From: Flavobacteriales bacterium
GTDB taxonomy: Bacteria; Bacteroidota; Bacteroidia; Flavobacteriales_F; PHOS-HE28
DNA: 64,000 nucleotides
Direction: 5' to 3'
Assembly (NCBI GenBank): GCA_020635675.1
Contig: JACJZJ010000004.1
Coordinates: forward strand, 310,001-374,000
A model generated the notes under the pieces. It saw only the letters and a program-made list of their open reading frames with translations, was not told the DNA's origin and did not search any database. A program made the translations under genes and the position numbers. Below, piece after piece: positions 7,903-17,882 of this stretch (position 1 is the stretch's first letter; every line of letters starts with the position of its first letter).

Positions 7903-10252
7903 ACGTCGTGACGGAATCGCCTCCGTTCAGGTCGGTGAAATGCAGCAGGTAGGTCCCGGCCACAAGACCGGTGATCAGCCGGACCTCCTGAGCGGCCCGG
8001 ACCGCATGGGCATATAGTTCCCGCCCGGCAAGATCAAGGACCGCAAGCTCCCCGGAGGCGGCTCCGGAAAAGCGGACCGTGAAGGTACCGTCGTTGGGTA
8101 CCGGCGCGATCAGCGGCCCCGCCTCCATGATGTGCCCATGGACCGCCACGGGCGACCCGACCACTGCGAGATCGTCCAAAGCCCCTTCGACCACATGGCC
8201 TGGGGAGTCGTCAGCAGCCTCCGCGATCAGCCGCATGGTGTTCGTGGGGGGTAGATGATCGCTGATCAGGATCGATACGCTCTGCCAGGTGGACATCCCG
8301 GGTGTGTTCGGATCGACATGGTCCACCAACACCGTGTCCGTGCCGTTCGTGAGGGAGATATCCAAGCGGTCGTTGGGCATTCCATTCCCACCGCCATCGA
8401 AGAACCATCGCTGATATTCCACGCGGGGAGCCACGAGACCGGAAACATCGAAGACCGGGGAGATCAGGATGGTGCTGCCATTGTCCACATCGTCGTCACC
8501 GGCCTGGCCGCCCCCGTTTCCGGTGACATAGGCCTCCTCACCGCAGTCTCCGGCGACATCCTCGTCGGGGTTGCTCGGCGACCCGTTGAGGAACGTGCCA
8601 ACAGGCACTCCCCTTTCCCATGCTCCCGTGCTGGCGGTGCTGGCGATCTGCCATCCCAGATCGAAACTGAAATCGTCCATGTAGCCGGGATCCACGTTGA
8701 TCGTCAAGGGAGGTGTGTTCTGGTCGATCGATGCCCCTGAAGTGCAGTAGGTATGCCATCCCCATTGTCCTGCGCTGATGGTATAGGTGTCGGCGTACAG
8801 CGCCGGCCATTGGAAAACGCCGTTGGCATCCGCCACGGTCTGAAAAGAATAGTCCGCGCTCTCCATCGCCAATTGCGCGAACGGCACGGGAGCATTGGTC
8901 CCGGTCTCAAGCACCTGGCCCGACCAAGCGAACGGAGTGAGCGGCACCAGGGCGACATCCAATTGTGCGACCACACCGTTCTGGAGGGAGACCCCGGCTA
9001 TCGCCTGGTCCTCATAGCCGGGGGCTGAAACGAGCACGTCGTAGAAACCGGCCTGATGATAGCCCGTGGCATAGTGACCATCGAGGCCGCTTTGGGTATC
9101 CGCGGCCACGCCGGAAAGCGTGATCTGCGCCTGGGATACCGGCATCGTGGTGGATTGGTCCGTGATGGTACCCTCCAACCAGCAGGCATGAACATAGGTC
9201 GGCTGCAGCACGAAAAGGCCACCCTCGATGTCCGAGGAGATGATCAGTCCGCTCGGCAGGTAAGGGTAGGTGCCCCAGGCGCCATTGAACCCATTGCCCG
9301 AGAAGGGTGAATGATCATAGTGGGCCACTTCGATCACGTTGGCTGGGCGCGTAGCATCATGCACCACCGTGCCGTACCTGTAGTAGCTGGTCACCAGGAA
9401 TCCATCGATGTAGAAGGTATTGTGCGGGATGGTGCCCGACCCCGGATCACAGATGGTCTCGTCAAGCTCTTGTATGTCGCCCGGGTCACTGATATCGTAG
9501 CTGCCGATCTTCCCGTTGCTCACCTCGTCCGTCGTGAACAGATACTGGTCATCGTCCGAGGGCCAACAGTTGTGCGTGAAGTTGTCCGCGGTGTTCCGTG
9601 TACCCATGATCACGGGAGCTTGCTTGTCGCTCACGTTCACGATAGAGAAAAAACCTTCGTAGACATGCGAGGCGTAGAGGGTATCACCGCGCACCATGCC
9701 ATCGTGGATGTACCAGGTGTCGAACTCCCCGATCTCCACCGGTGCGTCCGGATCAGGGTTGAGGTCAAGGAAGATCGCACCTCCGTTGCCTCTGTTGGCG
9801 CCAAAGATGTAGGCGATGCCGTTCTCATCGATGTAGATATCATGTGCGGAGGTCCAACCGCTGCCCTGCCAGTTGTGCGCCGGCAGGTTGTTGCTCTGCG
9901 GCAGCGGTCCAAGGTCGATGATCGCCAGACCACCACCGCCCTCCGTGGTGATGTACGCATGGTCGTTCCAGACCTTGATATCGCGCCATATGCTGCTGAC
10001 ACCCGGATAGTAGAAGACCTCCTGTGGGTCACTGGGATCGGCGAGGCTCACCACGGAAACGCCCCCATCGTCAACCCCGACAAGGGCATATTCGTTCCCA
10101 TCCTCGTCCACATAGCCCCAGATGTCGCTGACGTCGCTGTTGTGCAACGCCTGATAGTCCAGGTGGCCCACCAGGGCCATGTTGACCTGTGCCGTGAGCG
10201 GCAGGACCGATAGCGTGAACAGGACCGCAAGGAACCTGAGGGATGATCGCAT
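7889..10252 (-). CDS. Secreted choice-of-anchor-B/LVIVD-type propeller protein with T9SS type A tail
   Basis: A protein of 787 residues. A signal peptide (residues 1-21, ending LPLTAQ) precedes an N-terminal propeller-like region of about 350 residues (ISDIWGYVDEDGNEYALVG, GVSVVSLADPSDP, AYITTEGGGGLAIIDL) typical of the choice-of-anchor-B family built from LVIVD repeats. Two carboxypeptidase-regulatory-like beta sandwiches follow (LEGTITDQSTTMPVSQAQ; SGQVLETGTNAPVPFAQ), then a jelly-roll-like segment. The C-terminal 80 residues look like a T9SS type A sorting domain (IAPVPNDGTFTV, ending GTYLLHF and TTFIVD). It is expected to be exported and cell-surface attached or released. Start ATG 10252 gives the signal peptide. 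The natural substrate is unknown. Confidence 0.85.
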   Translation of the reverse strand: MRSSLRFLAVLFTLSVLPLTAQVNMALVGHLDYQALHNSDVSDIWGYVDEDGNEYALVGVDDGGVSVVSLADPSDPQEVFYYPGVSSIWRDIKVWNDHAYITTEGGGGLAIIDLGPLPQSNNLPAHNWQGSGWTSAHDIYIDENGIAYIFGANRGNGGAIFLDLNPDPDAPVEIGEFDTWYIHDGMVRGDTLYASHVYEGFFSIVNVSDKQAPVIMGTRNTADNFTHNCWPSDDDQYLFTTDEVSNGKIGSYDISDPGDIQELDETICDPGSGTIPHNTFYIDGFLVTSYYRYGTVVHDATRPANVIEVAHYDHSPFSGNGFNGAWGTYPYLPSGLIISSDIEGGLFVLQPTYVHACWLEGTITDQSTTMPVSQAQITLSGVAADTQSGLDGHYATGYHQAGFYDVLVSAPGYEDQAIAGVSLQNGVVAQLDVALVPLTPFAWSGQVLETGTNAPVPFAQLAMESADYSFQTVADANGVFQWPALYADTYTISAGQWGWHTYCTSGASIDQNTPPLTINVDPGYMDDFSFDLGWQIASTASTGAWERGVPVGTFLNGSPSNPDEDVAGDCGEEAYVTGNGGGQAGDDDVDNGSTILISPVFDVSGLVAPRVEYQRWFFDGGGNGMPNDRLDISLTNGTDTVLVDHVDPNTPGMSTWQSVSILISDHLPPTNTMRLIAEAADDSPGHVVEGALDDLAVVGSPVAVHGHIMEAGPLIAPVPNDGTFTVRFSGAASGELAVLDLAGRELYAHAVRAAQEVRLITGLVAGTYLLHFTDLNGGDSVTTFIVD

Positions 10253-10381
10253 GGTCGTAAGGAATGGGAAAGCGCAAAGTAGCTGCTCACGGCCTCATCC
10301 GCCAAACCGTGCTCGTCACATCTCCCATGCAGGATCGGAGCCCCAAGGAAGATCTTCGCCGGGCACGAACAGTGGATCGCC

Positions 10382-10389
10382 TAATTTTC
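10382..10389 (+). promoter_or_regulatory. Probable -7 box of the universal stress protein gene
   Basis: TAATTTTC matches TAnnTTTG at all but the last base and ends 8 nt before the ATG at 10398. Confidence 0.45.
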
Positions 10390-10397
10390 CGCCGAAC

Positions 10398-11186
10398 ATG
10401 AAGGATATCCTCTGTCCCACGGACCTTTCCGAGCTTGGTTCGATCGCGCTGGACCATGCCGTGCACATCGCCGCCGCGTTGCAGGCCTCCATCACGCTCC
10501 TGCATGTGGCGGGACCTTCCGAACAGCAAGGTGAGGCCGCCGCACATGTCGAACAGGTGCTCGAAAATGAAATGGCGCGCGTGAAGGACACGGTCCCCAT
10601 CAAGCACATGGTGGTCAACGGGCAGGCCTTGCCCGCGATCGCCCATGAAGCGGCGCATGGTCATGCGCTTATGGTCGCGGGGACGCACGGGCCACGCGGA
10701 TTGCGTCAAAAACTTTTCGGCGCGGACATCCTGGACCTCGTGCAACATGCCGGAATTCCCTCCCTGGTGGTGCAGAAGGATTCGCCCGTGCGGAACTTCG
10801 ATCGGATCGTGATGCCCGTCGCTGGACATGCGGACATCCATGCGCTGGTGGATGCCGTGGTCGATCTGGCAACGGCCTTCGACGCCGAAGTGGAGATCTA
10901 TCAGGTCGACCGGCCGGGCGAAGCACCGAGCGAACATCTGCTCGCGAACAAGGCCCGGATGCGCGAGCGGCTCACAACCGCCGGCGTACGTCACAAGGAG
11001 GTGAGCGAAGAGCCCACGGTCTACTCGATCGGTTTCGCTCAGCAGACCATTGCGCACGCACAGAAGGTCGGTGCGGGGCTCATCGCCATCATGGCCCATG
11101 CGTCGGAGGAGTACCGCTATATCGCACAAGCCGAAAAGGAGCGCATGCTCATGAACGAGGCGCTGATACCCGTGCTCTGCTGCTGA
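10398..11186 (+). CDS. Universal stress protein, tandem UspA domains
   Basis: A cytoplasmic UspA-superfamily protein of 262 residues. Domain 1 (about 1-130) starts MKDILCPTDLSELG and contains the GTHGPRG loop typical of the nucleotide-binding segment. Domain 2 (about 135-262) starts NFDRIVMPVAGH and is more divergent, ending AEKERMLMNEALIPVLCC. Tandem Usp proteins of this length are common in Bacteroidota and act in stress and energy-limitation responses; the ligand cannot be read from sequence. The frame is open upstream as far as 10179, but similarity starts exactly at ATG 10398, just after a -7-like box. It is divergent from the gene at 10252. Confidence 0.9.
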   Translation: MKDILCPTDLSELGSIALDHAVHIAAALQASITLLHVAGPSEQQGEAAAHVEQVLENEMARVKDTVPIKHMVVNGQALPAIAHEAAHGHALMVAGTHGPRGLRQKLFGADILDLVQHAGIPSLVVQKDSPVRNFDRIVMPVAGHADIHALVDAVVDLATAFDAEVEIYQVDRPGEAPSEHLLANKARMRERLTTAGVRHKEVSEEPTVYSIGFAQQTIAHAQKVGAGLIAIMAHASEEYRYIAQAEKERMLMNEALIPVLCC

Positions 11187-11198
11187 TCGGGGACCGAG

Positions 11199-11206
11199 TA
11201 CCTTTG
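11199..11206 (+). promoter_or_regulatory. -7 promoter box of the FG-GAP protein gene
   Basis: TACCTTTG is an exact TAnnTTTG match, 17 nt before ATG 11224. Confidence 0.6.
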
Positions 11207-11223
11207 CGGTCCGATCCCGGCAA

Positions 11224-14200
11224 ATGCGGTCCTTCCCTCTTCTCATCGCTTCCGTTGCACCCCTGTTCTGCGCAGCACAATTCGGGCTGTACAGCCCCTT
11301 GGACCATGCGGAACTGAAGGAGGTGAAGGCCATCGATCTGGACCAGGATGGTCTTCAGGATGTGCTCGGGTCCCGGAACGACACCCTGGTCTGGTACCGG
11401 AACATGGGTCTTGGAACATTCTCCGCAGCGATCATGGTGCATCCCGGACAGGGCCCGATGGCGATGGACGCGGCCGACCTCGACGGCGATCTGGATATCG
11501 ATATTGCTTTCGCCCAGGATGGTGACACCACCGTCTACTGGATCGAGAACACCGACGGGACCGGAACCTTCGGCATGCCGCTTCCGATCGATACGCTACC
11601 TGCCGTGCAGGATCCGCCGGCGTTCATCGACCTGCGTTGCGCGGACATCACCGGGGATGGCACGGCCGACATCCTACTGATACACCCCGCCTTTCCAAGC
11701 TTCATCTGGTATGCGTCCGACAATGGTGCTTTCGGGCCGCGTCAAGTGGCTCCGGGCATCCAGGGCGGTCCGGTCAGCCGGTCGCTTGCCATCGGCGATA
11801 TCGACGGGAACGGGTCCAACGATGTGCTGCTCAACAATGTGAACGACCTCGTGGTGGCCGGCCTGAACTTCGCGGGCAACGCCACGACCTGGATCCCCGA
11901 CACGCTCTTTTCCGGTCCGATCACGCCGGAATTCGCACCCGACCTGATGGATATCGATGGGGACAGCGACACCGACATCGGCCTTTGCGGATTCGCGGAG
12001 GTGGCCTGGGCACCGAACAGCAGCAATGGTGTCGATCCTTTCCCGGAGTTCGACCGGACCGTTATCGCCGAAATTCCCCGCGCCGGTGCGGGGCGATTCG
12101 GCCACCTTGGTTGCGGCCCAACGGCTTTCGCCGTGTTCTTTCCCACACAGGACACGCTACCGACGCTCTGGAGCCGTTACGACACCGCGTTCGGCGGGAT
12201 GACCCCTCCGCTGCCGCTGGAGGGCGTGGTGAAAGGTGTGGGGCTGGTGATAGCGGACCTGGACGGCGATGGGCGTGAGGACCTTCTCGTGGCGTACACG
12301 GATTCGATCGGCTGGTATGCCGGTGGATCGAGCAATGTGGTGCCGTCGACCGTGATCGGTTTCGCACCGTTCGATACACTTTGCCAGTTCGGTGGCAGCT
12401 ACCCGCTGGTGGGTGCGACCCCCGCGGGTGGTCATTGGAGCGGGACCGCTGTGGAGAACGATCATTTCGTGGCATCCGGGCAGTTCGAAGGCACCTACCA
12501 CCCGGCCTATGCCGTTCAGGATACTTCCGGATGTCCCATTGCTGGATCGCAGCCCCTGGAACTCATCGACCATCCGGAAGTGAGCGGACCTTCGGGCTAT
12601 TCCCTGACCTGTCCGGACGGCCCCCTTCCCTTTACCGCCCAACCTGTCGGTGGGATCTGGGACGGAGTGGCCAATGCATCAGGCGTGGTGGACGCGGACG
12701 CCCAACCACGTCCGTGGGGCGGGCCGTTGGTCTATCTCTTCACCGACGTGACCGGTGCCACCTGCGTCTCCTTCGGGCCGTTCTTCAGTTTCCTACCCAA
12801 AGCTTCCGTCGGTCTCACGTCCGACAGCACCTACTGCTCCAACCTCGGCGTTCAGGAGATCCACGCCATGGGGCCGTCCAATGGAAGCGTCACGCTTACA
12901 GGGCCTTTGGACAGCCTCGCTTACCCCCTCCCTTCACAGGTGGTCGGCTATTTCAACACGGCCCTGCCGCCGGGCCTTTACACCTTCGGAGCGTTCGCCA
13001 CGGGTCCGGGGCGTTGCCCGGACAGTCTCTTCACCACGGTGGAGGTACTGCAGGCACCCACGGTGGTGGGGATGTCTTTCGATACGCTCTGCGCCGCTTC
13101 CGGACCGTACCCGCTCAGTGGCCTGGTGATGCCGGCGGGCGGGATCTGGACCGGTTCCGGGATCGTCAACGATCAGTTCGATGTCGACAGCACGGAAGCC
13201 GGCGCCTATCCCCTGAGCTACCTGTTCGTTGCGCCGAACGGTTGCCGGGATTCCTTGGTCCAGATCATGGTGGCCATCGATGGGCCCGGCATCGAAGGCC
13301 CTGCTGACAGCAGTTGGTTCTGCTCGGCGGAAGGCCCCATCACCTGGTCATCGAGCCCCTCCGGTTGCGGGTGGTCCTCTCCATTGGATACGCTCCAGGG
13401 CACGCTGGACCCCGGTATGCTCGGCACACTTCCCTTCGATGGACAGGTGACCGCGACGTACATCGATGCGACCGGCGGGTCATGTGCGACCGTCGGCCCG
13501 ACCTTCCATGTGCGCGCCTCCACACCCGTGAACATCTTTTCTCCGGCCCCGTTCTGCGTGACCGACACCATCGGTGATATCTCAGGAACGGGCGGCACCT
13601 GGGGAGGGGCGGCGAGCGGCGATGGAACAACAGCCACAGTGTATCCAGAGCAACTCGGCATCGGATCGTTCTGGACCACCCTGACGGACAGCCTACCGGG
13701 CTACTGCCGAGGGACCGACTCGGTGTTGGTGGCCGTTTTCGGACCGCCTGCGACCACCCTGGACCTGGGGACGGACACCCTGTTCACGACCAGCCCGCCC
13801 CTCAACTTGTCCGGCGGATCACCAGGAGGAGGACAGTACCTGTTCAATGATACCCTTCTGGCCGTTTTCGATCCGGCATTCTGGGGAGTGGGCACCTACC
13901 CCATCACGTACCTGGTGGACGGAACGCCCTGCGACGGGTCATCGACCGATACGTTGGTGGTCTTGCTACCCACGGCCATGCAGGCCCCCTCTCTCCAACC
14001 CCTGCAGGTTCGACCCAATCCCGCGTCCGACGCCCTATGGGTCGTGGGACCCCAAGGAACGGGTTGGGCGATCGAATTGGTCGATGCCCTCGGCCGTGTG
14101 CTGTTGTCGCAGGAGGGTGGGAACCTGCCGACACGGATCGCCCTGGACGGGGTCGCCAACGGTGGATACGTCCTGCGCGCCAGGCGCGGTGACGTCGTTC

Positions 14201-14229
14201 TGTCCGCGCGACTTGTCGTCGCGAGGTAG
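11224..14229 (+). CDS. Secreted FG-GAP/VCBS-repeat protein with Ig-like domains and T9SS type A tail
   Basis: A protein of 1001 residues. After a signal peptide (residues 1-18, ending FCAAQ) the first 380 residues hold repeated calcium-loop motifs of the FG-GAP/VCBS propeller (IDLDQDGLQDVLG, ADLDGDLDIDIAF, DIDGNGSNDVLL, ADLDGDGREDLLV). The middle is a set of PKD/Ig-like repeats with the recurring pattern DTLC...YPL.G..P.GG.WSG (for example DTLCQFGGSYPLVGATPAGG and DTLCAASGPYPLSGLVMPAG). The last 80 residues form a T9SS type A sorting domain (LQVRPNPASDALWV, ending in RLVVAR). It is probably a surface adhesin-like protein. The promoter box is 17 nt upstream, and the stop lies 11 bp from the convergent gene. 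Confidence 0.87.
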   Translation: MRSFPLLIASVAPLFCAAQFGLYSPLDHAELKEVKAIDLDQDGLQDVLGSRNDTLVWYRNMGLGTFSAAIMVHPGQGPMAMDAADLDGDLDIDIAFAQDGDTTVYWIENTDGTGTFGMPLPIDTLPAVQDPPAFIDLRCADITGDGTADILLIHPAFPSFIWYASDNGAFGPRQVAPGIQGGPVSRSLAIGDIDGNGSNDVLLNNVNDLVVAGLNFAGNATTWIPDTLFSGPITPEFAPDLMDIDGDSDTDIGLCGFAEVAWAPNSSNGVDPFPEFDRTVIAEIPRAGAGRFGHLGCGPTAFAVFFPTQDTLPTLWSRYDTAFGGMTPPLPLEGVVKGVGLVIADLDGDGREDLLVAYTDSIGWYAGGSSNVVPSTVIGFAPFDTLCQFGGSYPLVGATPAGGHWSGTAVENDHFVASGQFEGTYHPAYAVQDTSGCPIAGSQPLELIDHPEVSGPSGYSLTCPDGPLPFTAQPVGGIWDGVANASGVVDADAQPRPWGGPLVYLFTDVTGATCVSFGPFFSFLPKASVGLTSDSTYCSNLGVQEIHAMGPSNGSVTLTGPLDSLAYPLPSQVVGYFNTALPPGLYTFGAFATGPGRCPDSLFTTVEVLQAPTVVGMSFDTLCAASGPYPLSGLVMPAGGIWTGSGIVNDQFDVDSTEAGAYPLSYLFVAPNGCRDSLVQIMVAIDGPGIEGPADSSWFCSAEGPITWSSSPSGCGWSSPLDTLQGTLDPGMLGTLPFDGQVTATYIDATGGSCATVGPTFHVRASTPVNIFSPAPFCVTDTIGDISGTGGTWGGAASGDGTTATVYPEQLGIGSFWTTLTDSLPGYCRGTDSVLVAVFGPPATTLDLGTDTLFTTSPPLNLSGGSPGGGQYLFNDTLLAVFDPAFWGVGTYPITYLVDGTPCDGSSTDTLVVLLPTAMQAPSLQPLQVRPNPASDALWVVGPQGTGWAIELVDALGRVLLSQEGGNLPTRIALDGVANGGYVLRARRGDVVLSARLVVAR

Positions 14230-14240
14230 CGCACCGGGCT

Positions 14241-15068
14241 TCAGAACCGGAATTGGGCTCCGAGTTCGGCGGATCCCTGATAGAACAGGAAATTCTGATG
14301 GGCACGATCTTCGGAAGTGCCCGTGGTGAGCACGTTGGGTAGGTCGATCCACCCGGCCCGACCCGTGACGCGCAGGAACACGTACCTGAGGATGGTCACA
14401 TGAACACCGGCCTGCACACCGAGGCCGAATCCGGCCAGATGGAACCGGTTGTTCACCCCTTCCCCGAACAAGCGCACATCGGAACGGGGAATGACCGGAC
14501 CGACATGCACTCCCTCGAAAGCATGGACCATGATCCTACCCAGGGTCCCGCTCCATATCCGATCGTAGCGATCGAGGTCGACGCTCAACAGGTTCAGACC
14601 GTCGCTGTGCTCATATTGGACCAGGTCGGGTGCCAGCACCACCATCTGGTCGATATCATCCCCCGCATACTGTTCGGACCGTGTCGGATCGATGCTGCCG
14701 GTCATTCGTGCCTCCTGACCGGTGACCAGGAAGTACTTCATATGGTCCAACCCCAGGGACAGGCTGAAGCGGTCGGTGATGAACCAACCCAGCCTGTAGT
14801 TGTATTGCGGCACCCACATCGTGGCTGGCGAGAAATAGGTCTTCGCCTCGAAAGCCACGGCACGATCCACTGCTTTTACACGGTGCAGCGTGAAGTCGTA
14901 GCCCGGACCATTGAAATGGATATCGCTGGTGCCATATCCGGATCGGTTGTAGCCCCAATAGAGGAAAAGCGAGCCCCTGGGCATGGGCGCGTGCGGCCCG
15001 GAAGCCAGCAGCCGTGCAGGAGCTCCGATGATCAACAGACCGATCGCTATGGAAGCCAGGAAGCGCAT
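14241..15068 (-). CDS. Probable outer-membrane beta-barrel protein, function unknown
   Basis: A protein of 275 residues with a signal peptide (residues 1-22, ending ARLLAS). Mature segments alternate polar and aromatic residues, as in SLFLYWGYNRSGYG, YNYRLGWFITDRFSLSLGL and YVFLRVTGRAGWIDL. The last strand ends in AELGAQFRF with a terminal phenylalanine. This pattern fits a small outer-membrane barrel of the kind annotated as hypothetical in Bacteroidota; I do not recognise a named family. A -7-like box TAATTTCG lies at 15082-15089 on this strand, 13 nt before the ATG. It is convergent with the FG-GAP gene. Confidence 0.75.
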   Translation of the reverse strand: MRFLASIAIGLLIIGAPARLLASGPHAPMPRGSLFLYWGYNRSGYGTSDIHFNGPGYDFTLHRVKAVDRAVAFEAKTYFSPATMWVPQYNYRLGWFITDRFSLSLGLDHMKYFLVTGQEARMTGSIDPTRSEQYAGDDIDQMVVLAPDLVQYEHSDGLNLLSVDLDRYDRIWSGTLGRIMVHAFEGVHVGPVIPRSDVRLFGEGVNNRFHLAGFGLGVQAGVHVTILRYVFLRVTGRAGWIDLPNVLTTGTSEDRAHQNFLFYQGSAELGAQFRF

Positions 15069-15124
15069 GGGGGCCGTGCTGCGAAATTAGCCTGACGTCG
15101 GTCGGCAGCCTTCGCATCCACGGA

Positions 15125-17881
15125 TCAATCCAGGCCGAGTTCGATCTGCTTGCCTGGAGAATAGCCGACCAAGGGATCGTCCGGATCACGATCGACCTCG
15201 TCCGCGGATACCTGCATCCGTTTGAACCGCTTCACGGGCGATTCCTCCAACCCCTCCACTTCCGGCGATCCGAGGTTGCCGATCTCCTCCTCGCTGATCA
15301 GCATGCCCTGGACCTCCTCCAACTCGGGTGTCATGGGCACGAAAACGGGATCGAGAAGAACGAGGTCCTTCACCTTGTGCGCTGTCAACCGGTTGCCCAT
15401 CGCCTTCACGCCCTTCAAGGCGATGAAAGCCTCCAGATCGATCTCTTCATCGGGCCGATCGCTGCTGCGCTTGTCAAAGCTGACCCGGACCTTCGGATGT
15501 GGCATCATGCTGTGAAGGGCGAGTTTGCTTTCGGCATGGTCCGAGATGAACCGCACAGGGTCCTTGGATGGCTCCGGAAGGAATCGTTTGACGTTGTACT
15601 GCTGTTTCTCACCATCCCAATAAACCGCGGATATCACCGCCTTCGGGTCCCATTTCATGACGGTGACAGCCTCATCCGGAAAGTGCGTGCTGAGTGCGAA
15701 CGGGAACAATTGATAACCGCCCGATGAGAGTACGCACAGGATCTTGTCATCCCCGGAGAACCTGCCCAGGTAGCGTCCATGTCCGGTGTCGTTCAGGCGT
15801 CGGACGGTCTCATCGAACCAGATCGGGATCGCACCGAGCGTGCTCCCTCCCCGTTCCTTCTGGGTGATCTTCGCCACCATGTGCCTGGTGAGCAGGTTGC
15901 CCTTGCTGCCACGCCCCTTCACCGCCATCTTGCCCAGGTCGATATCGAACTTGGTCTTCCTCAGGTTCGGGCGGGGCCGCAACTGCACCTGGACGACCTC
16001 CGCCGCACCATCGGCATTGGCGGTGAAGTAGACCACGTGGGACCCTGCGGTGCCATTGGTCAGGTCGTATTCCTTGTCGCGCGTGATCCCCGTGACGGCG
16101 AACCGCTTCATGAAGTACGCGCCCTTCGTGCCGTCCTGGTACATCATGTGGTAGATCGTGCGATCGTCGCCCTTCTTCCAAACGCCGGCGTGAAGGATTC
16201 CCTTCCCCACGAACTTCTTGTCGGCCACCTTGGTCACGACCATGGACCCGTTGTCCCGGAAAACGATGATGTCATCGATATCCGAGCATTCATCGACCTG
16301 TTCGAAGTTGCGAAGCCCCCATCCGATGAAACCCTCCGCGCGGTCCACGTAGAGCTTGCGGTTGGCCACGGCCACCTTGGTGGCCACGATGGTGTCGAAC
16401 GTGCGCAGTTCGGTCCGCCGCTCACGGCCCGCGCCGTATTTCTTCTTCAGCTCCTTGAAATGGTCCACGGCATGGTCCACGAGGTGATCGAGCTTGTGGG
16501 CCACCTCGGCGAGCTGTTCCTCCAGTGAGCGGATGTGCTCGTCGGCGCGGAAGCTGTCGTACCTGCTGATCCGCTTGATCTTGATCTCCGTCAGGCGTAC
16601 CACGTCCTCATCGGTGACCGGCCGCCTGAGGACCTGGATGTGCGGTTTGAGCCCCTTGTGGATGAAGGCGATCACCTCCTCCCAGGTCTCGGCCTCCTCG
16701 ATCCTGCGATAGACCTTTTTTTCGATGAAGATGCGTTCCAACGAACTGAAATGCCATTGCTCCTCCAGTTCGGACCGCCTGATCTCCAGCTCGAGCCGCA
16801 GGAGTTCAAGGGTGTGTTGCGTACCGGTACGGAGCAGCTCGTTGACGCTGATGAACCGTGGCGCCTCCCTGCCATCCTCATCCACTTCGATCACCGTGGC
16901 GTTCGGTGCGATGCTGAGCTCGCAGTCCGTGAAAGCATACAGCGCATCGATGGTGGTATCCGGAGAGACACCGGCCGGCAGGTGGATGATGATCTCCGCG
17001 TTCTCGGCCGTATTGTCCTCGATGTGCTTGACCTTGAGCTTTCCCTTGTCGTTGGCCTTGATGATGCTTTCGATCAAGCCCGTCGTGGTGGTGCCGAAGG
17101 GGATCTCCGAGATCACCAGCGTCCGGTTGTCCTCCTTGCGGATCCTTGCACGGACACGGACGCGGCCCCCACGCTGACCTTCATTGTACTGCTCCACGTC
17201 GGCCATTCCGCCGGTCGGGAAATCGGGCAGGACCTGGACGCGTTTGCCGCGGAGCACGGCGATGCTCGCGTCGATCAGCTCGTTGAAGTTGTGGGGCAGC
17301 ACCTTGCAGCTCAGGCCCACCGCGATGCCCTCCCCACCCTGCGCAAGGAGCAGTGGGAACTTCACCGGCAGATGGACAGGTTCCTTGTTGCGTCCGTCAT
17401 AGCTCGCCTGCCATGCGGTGGTCTTCGGGTTGAACACCACGTCGAGCGCGAACTTGCTGAGTCGCGCCTCGATGTACCTGGGCGCGGCCGCGCTGTCACC
17501 GGTCAGGATGTTGCCCCAGTTGCCCTGGGTGTCGATCAGCAGGTCCTTCTGACCCAACTGCACCAGTGCATCGCCGATGCTCGCATCGCCATGCGGGTGG
17601 TACTGCATGGTATGACCGATGATGTTCGCCACCTTGTTGTAGCGCCCGTCATCAAGCTCCTTCATGGCATGCAGTATTCTGCGTTGCACGGGCTTGAGGC
17701 CATCGGACAGTGCCGGCACCGCGCGCTCCAGGATCACGTAGCTGGCATAGTCCAGGAACCAATCCCGGTACATCCCGCTCACGGAGAAGGCACCGCCGCC
17801 TGTCCCGGGGGCGCTGCGATGTTCACCTTCGTTCTCGGTTCCGGGGTCCCCGGGGTCGACCCCTTCCAGTTCGTCGCTCAT
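15125..17881 (-). CDS. parC: DNA topoisomerase IV subunit A (ParC-type)
   Basis: The DNA-cleaving subunit of a type IIA topoisomerase that decatenates replicated chromosomes; it acts with ParE encoded upstream. The protein has 918 residues. After an acidic, Gly-rich leader of about 35 residues comes YASYVILERAVPALSDG and the LKPVQRRILHAM motif. The catalytic tyrosine is Tyr136 in PRYIEARL. A coiled-coil tower follows, then a C-terminal domain with propeller-like repeats (LLTRHMVAKITQKE). Start ATG 17881 sits one base after the TGA of the upstream lipoprotein gene; the frame stays open upstream but the family begins here. It is the last gene of the parE - two small genes - parC operon. Confidence 0.93.
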   Translation of the reverse strand: MSDELEGVDPGDPGTENEGEHRSAPGTGGGAFSVSGMYRDWFLDYASYVILERAVPALSDGLKPVQRRILHAMKELDDGRYNKVANIIGHTMQYHPHGDASIGDALVQLGQKDLLIDTQGNWGNILTGDSAAAPRYIEARLSKFALDVVFNPKTTAWQASYDGRNKEPVHLPVKFPLLLAQGGEGIAVGLSCKVLPHNFNELIDASIAVLRGKRVQVLPDFPTGGMADVEQYNEGQRGGRVRVRARIRKEDNRTLVISEIPFGTTTTGLIESIIKANDKGKLKVKHIEDNTAENAEIIIHLPAGVSPDTTIDALYAFTDCELSIAPNATVIEVDEDGREAPRFISVNELLRTGTQHTLELLRLELEIRRSELEEQWHFSSLERIFIEKKVYRRIEEAETWEEVIAFIHKGLKPHIQVLRRPVTDEDVVRLTEIKIKRISRYDSFRADEHIRSLEEQLAEVAHKLDHLVDHAVDHFKELKKKYGAGRERRTELRTFDTIVATKVAVANRKLYVDRAEGFIGWGLRNFEQVDECSDIDDIIVFRDNGSMVVTKVADKKFVGKGILHAGVWKKGDDRTIYHMMYQDGTKGAYFMKRFAVTGITRDKEYDLTNGTAGSHVVYFTANADGAAEVVQVQLRPRPNLRKTKFDIDLGKMAVKGRGSKGNLLTRHMVAKITQKERGGSTLGAIPIWFDETVRRLNDTGHGRYLGRFSGDDKILCVLSSGGYQLFPFALSTHFPDEAVTVMKWDPKAVISAVYWDGEKQQYNVKRFLPEPSKDPVRFISDHAESKLALHSMMPHPKVRVSFDKRSSDRPDEEIDLEAFIALKGVKAMGNRLTAHKVKDLVLLDPVFVPMTPELEEVQGMLISEEEIGNLGSPEVEGLEESPVKRFKRMQVSADEVDRDPDDPLVGYSPGKQIELGLD

Positions 17882-17882
17882 T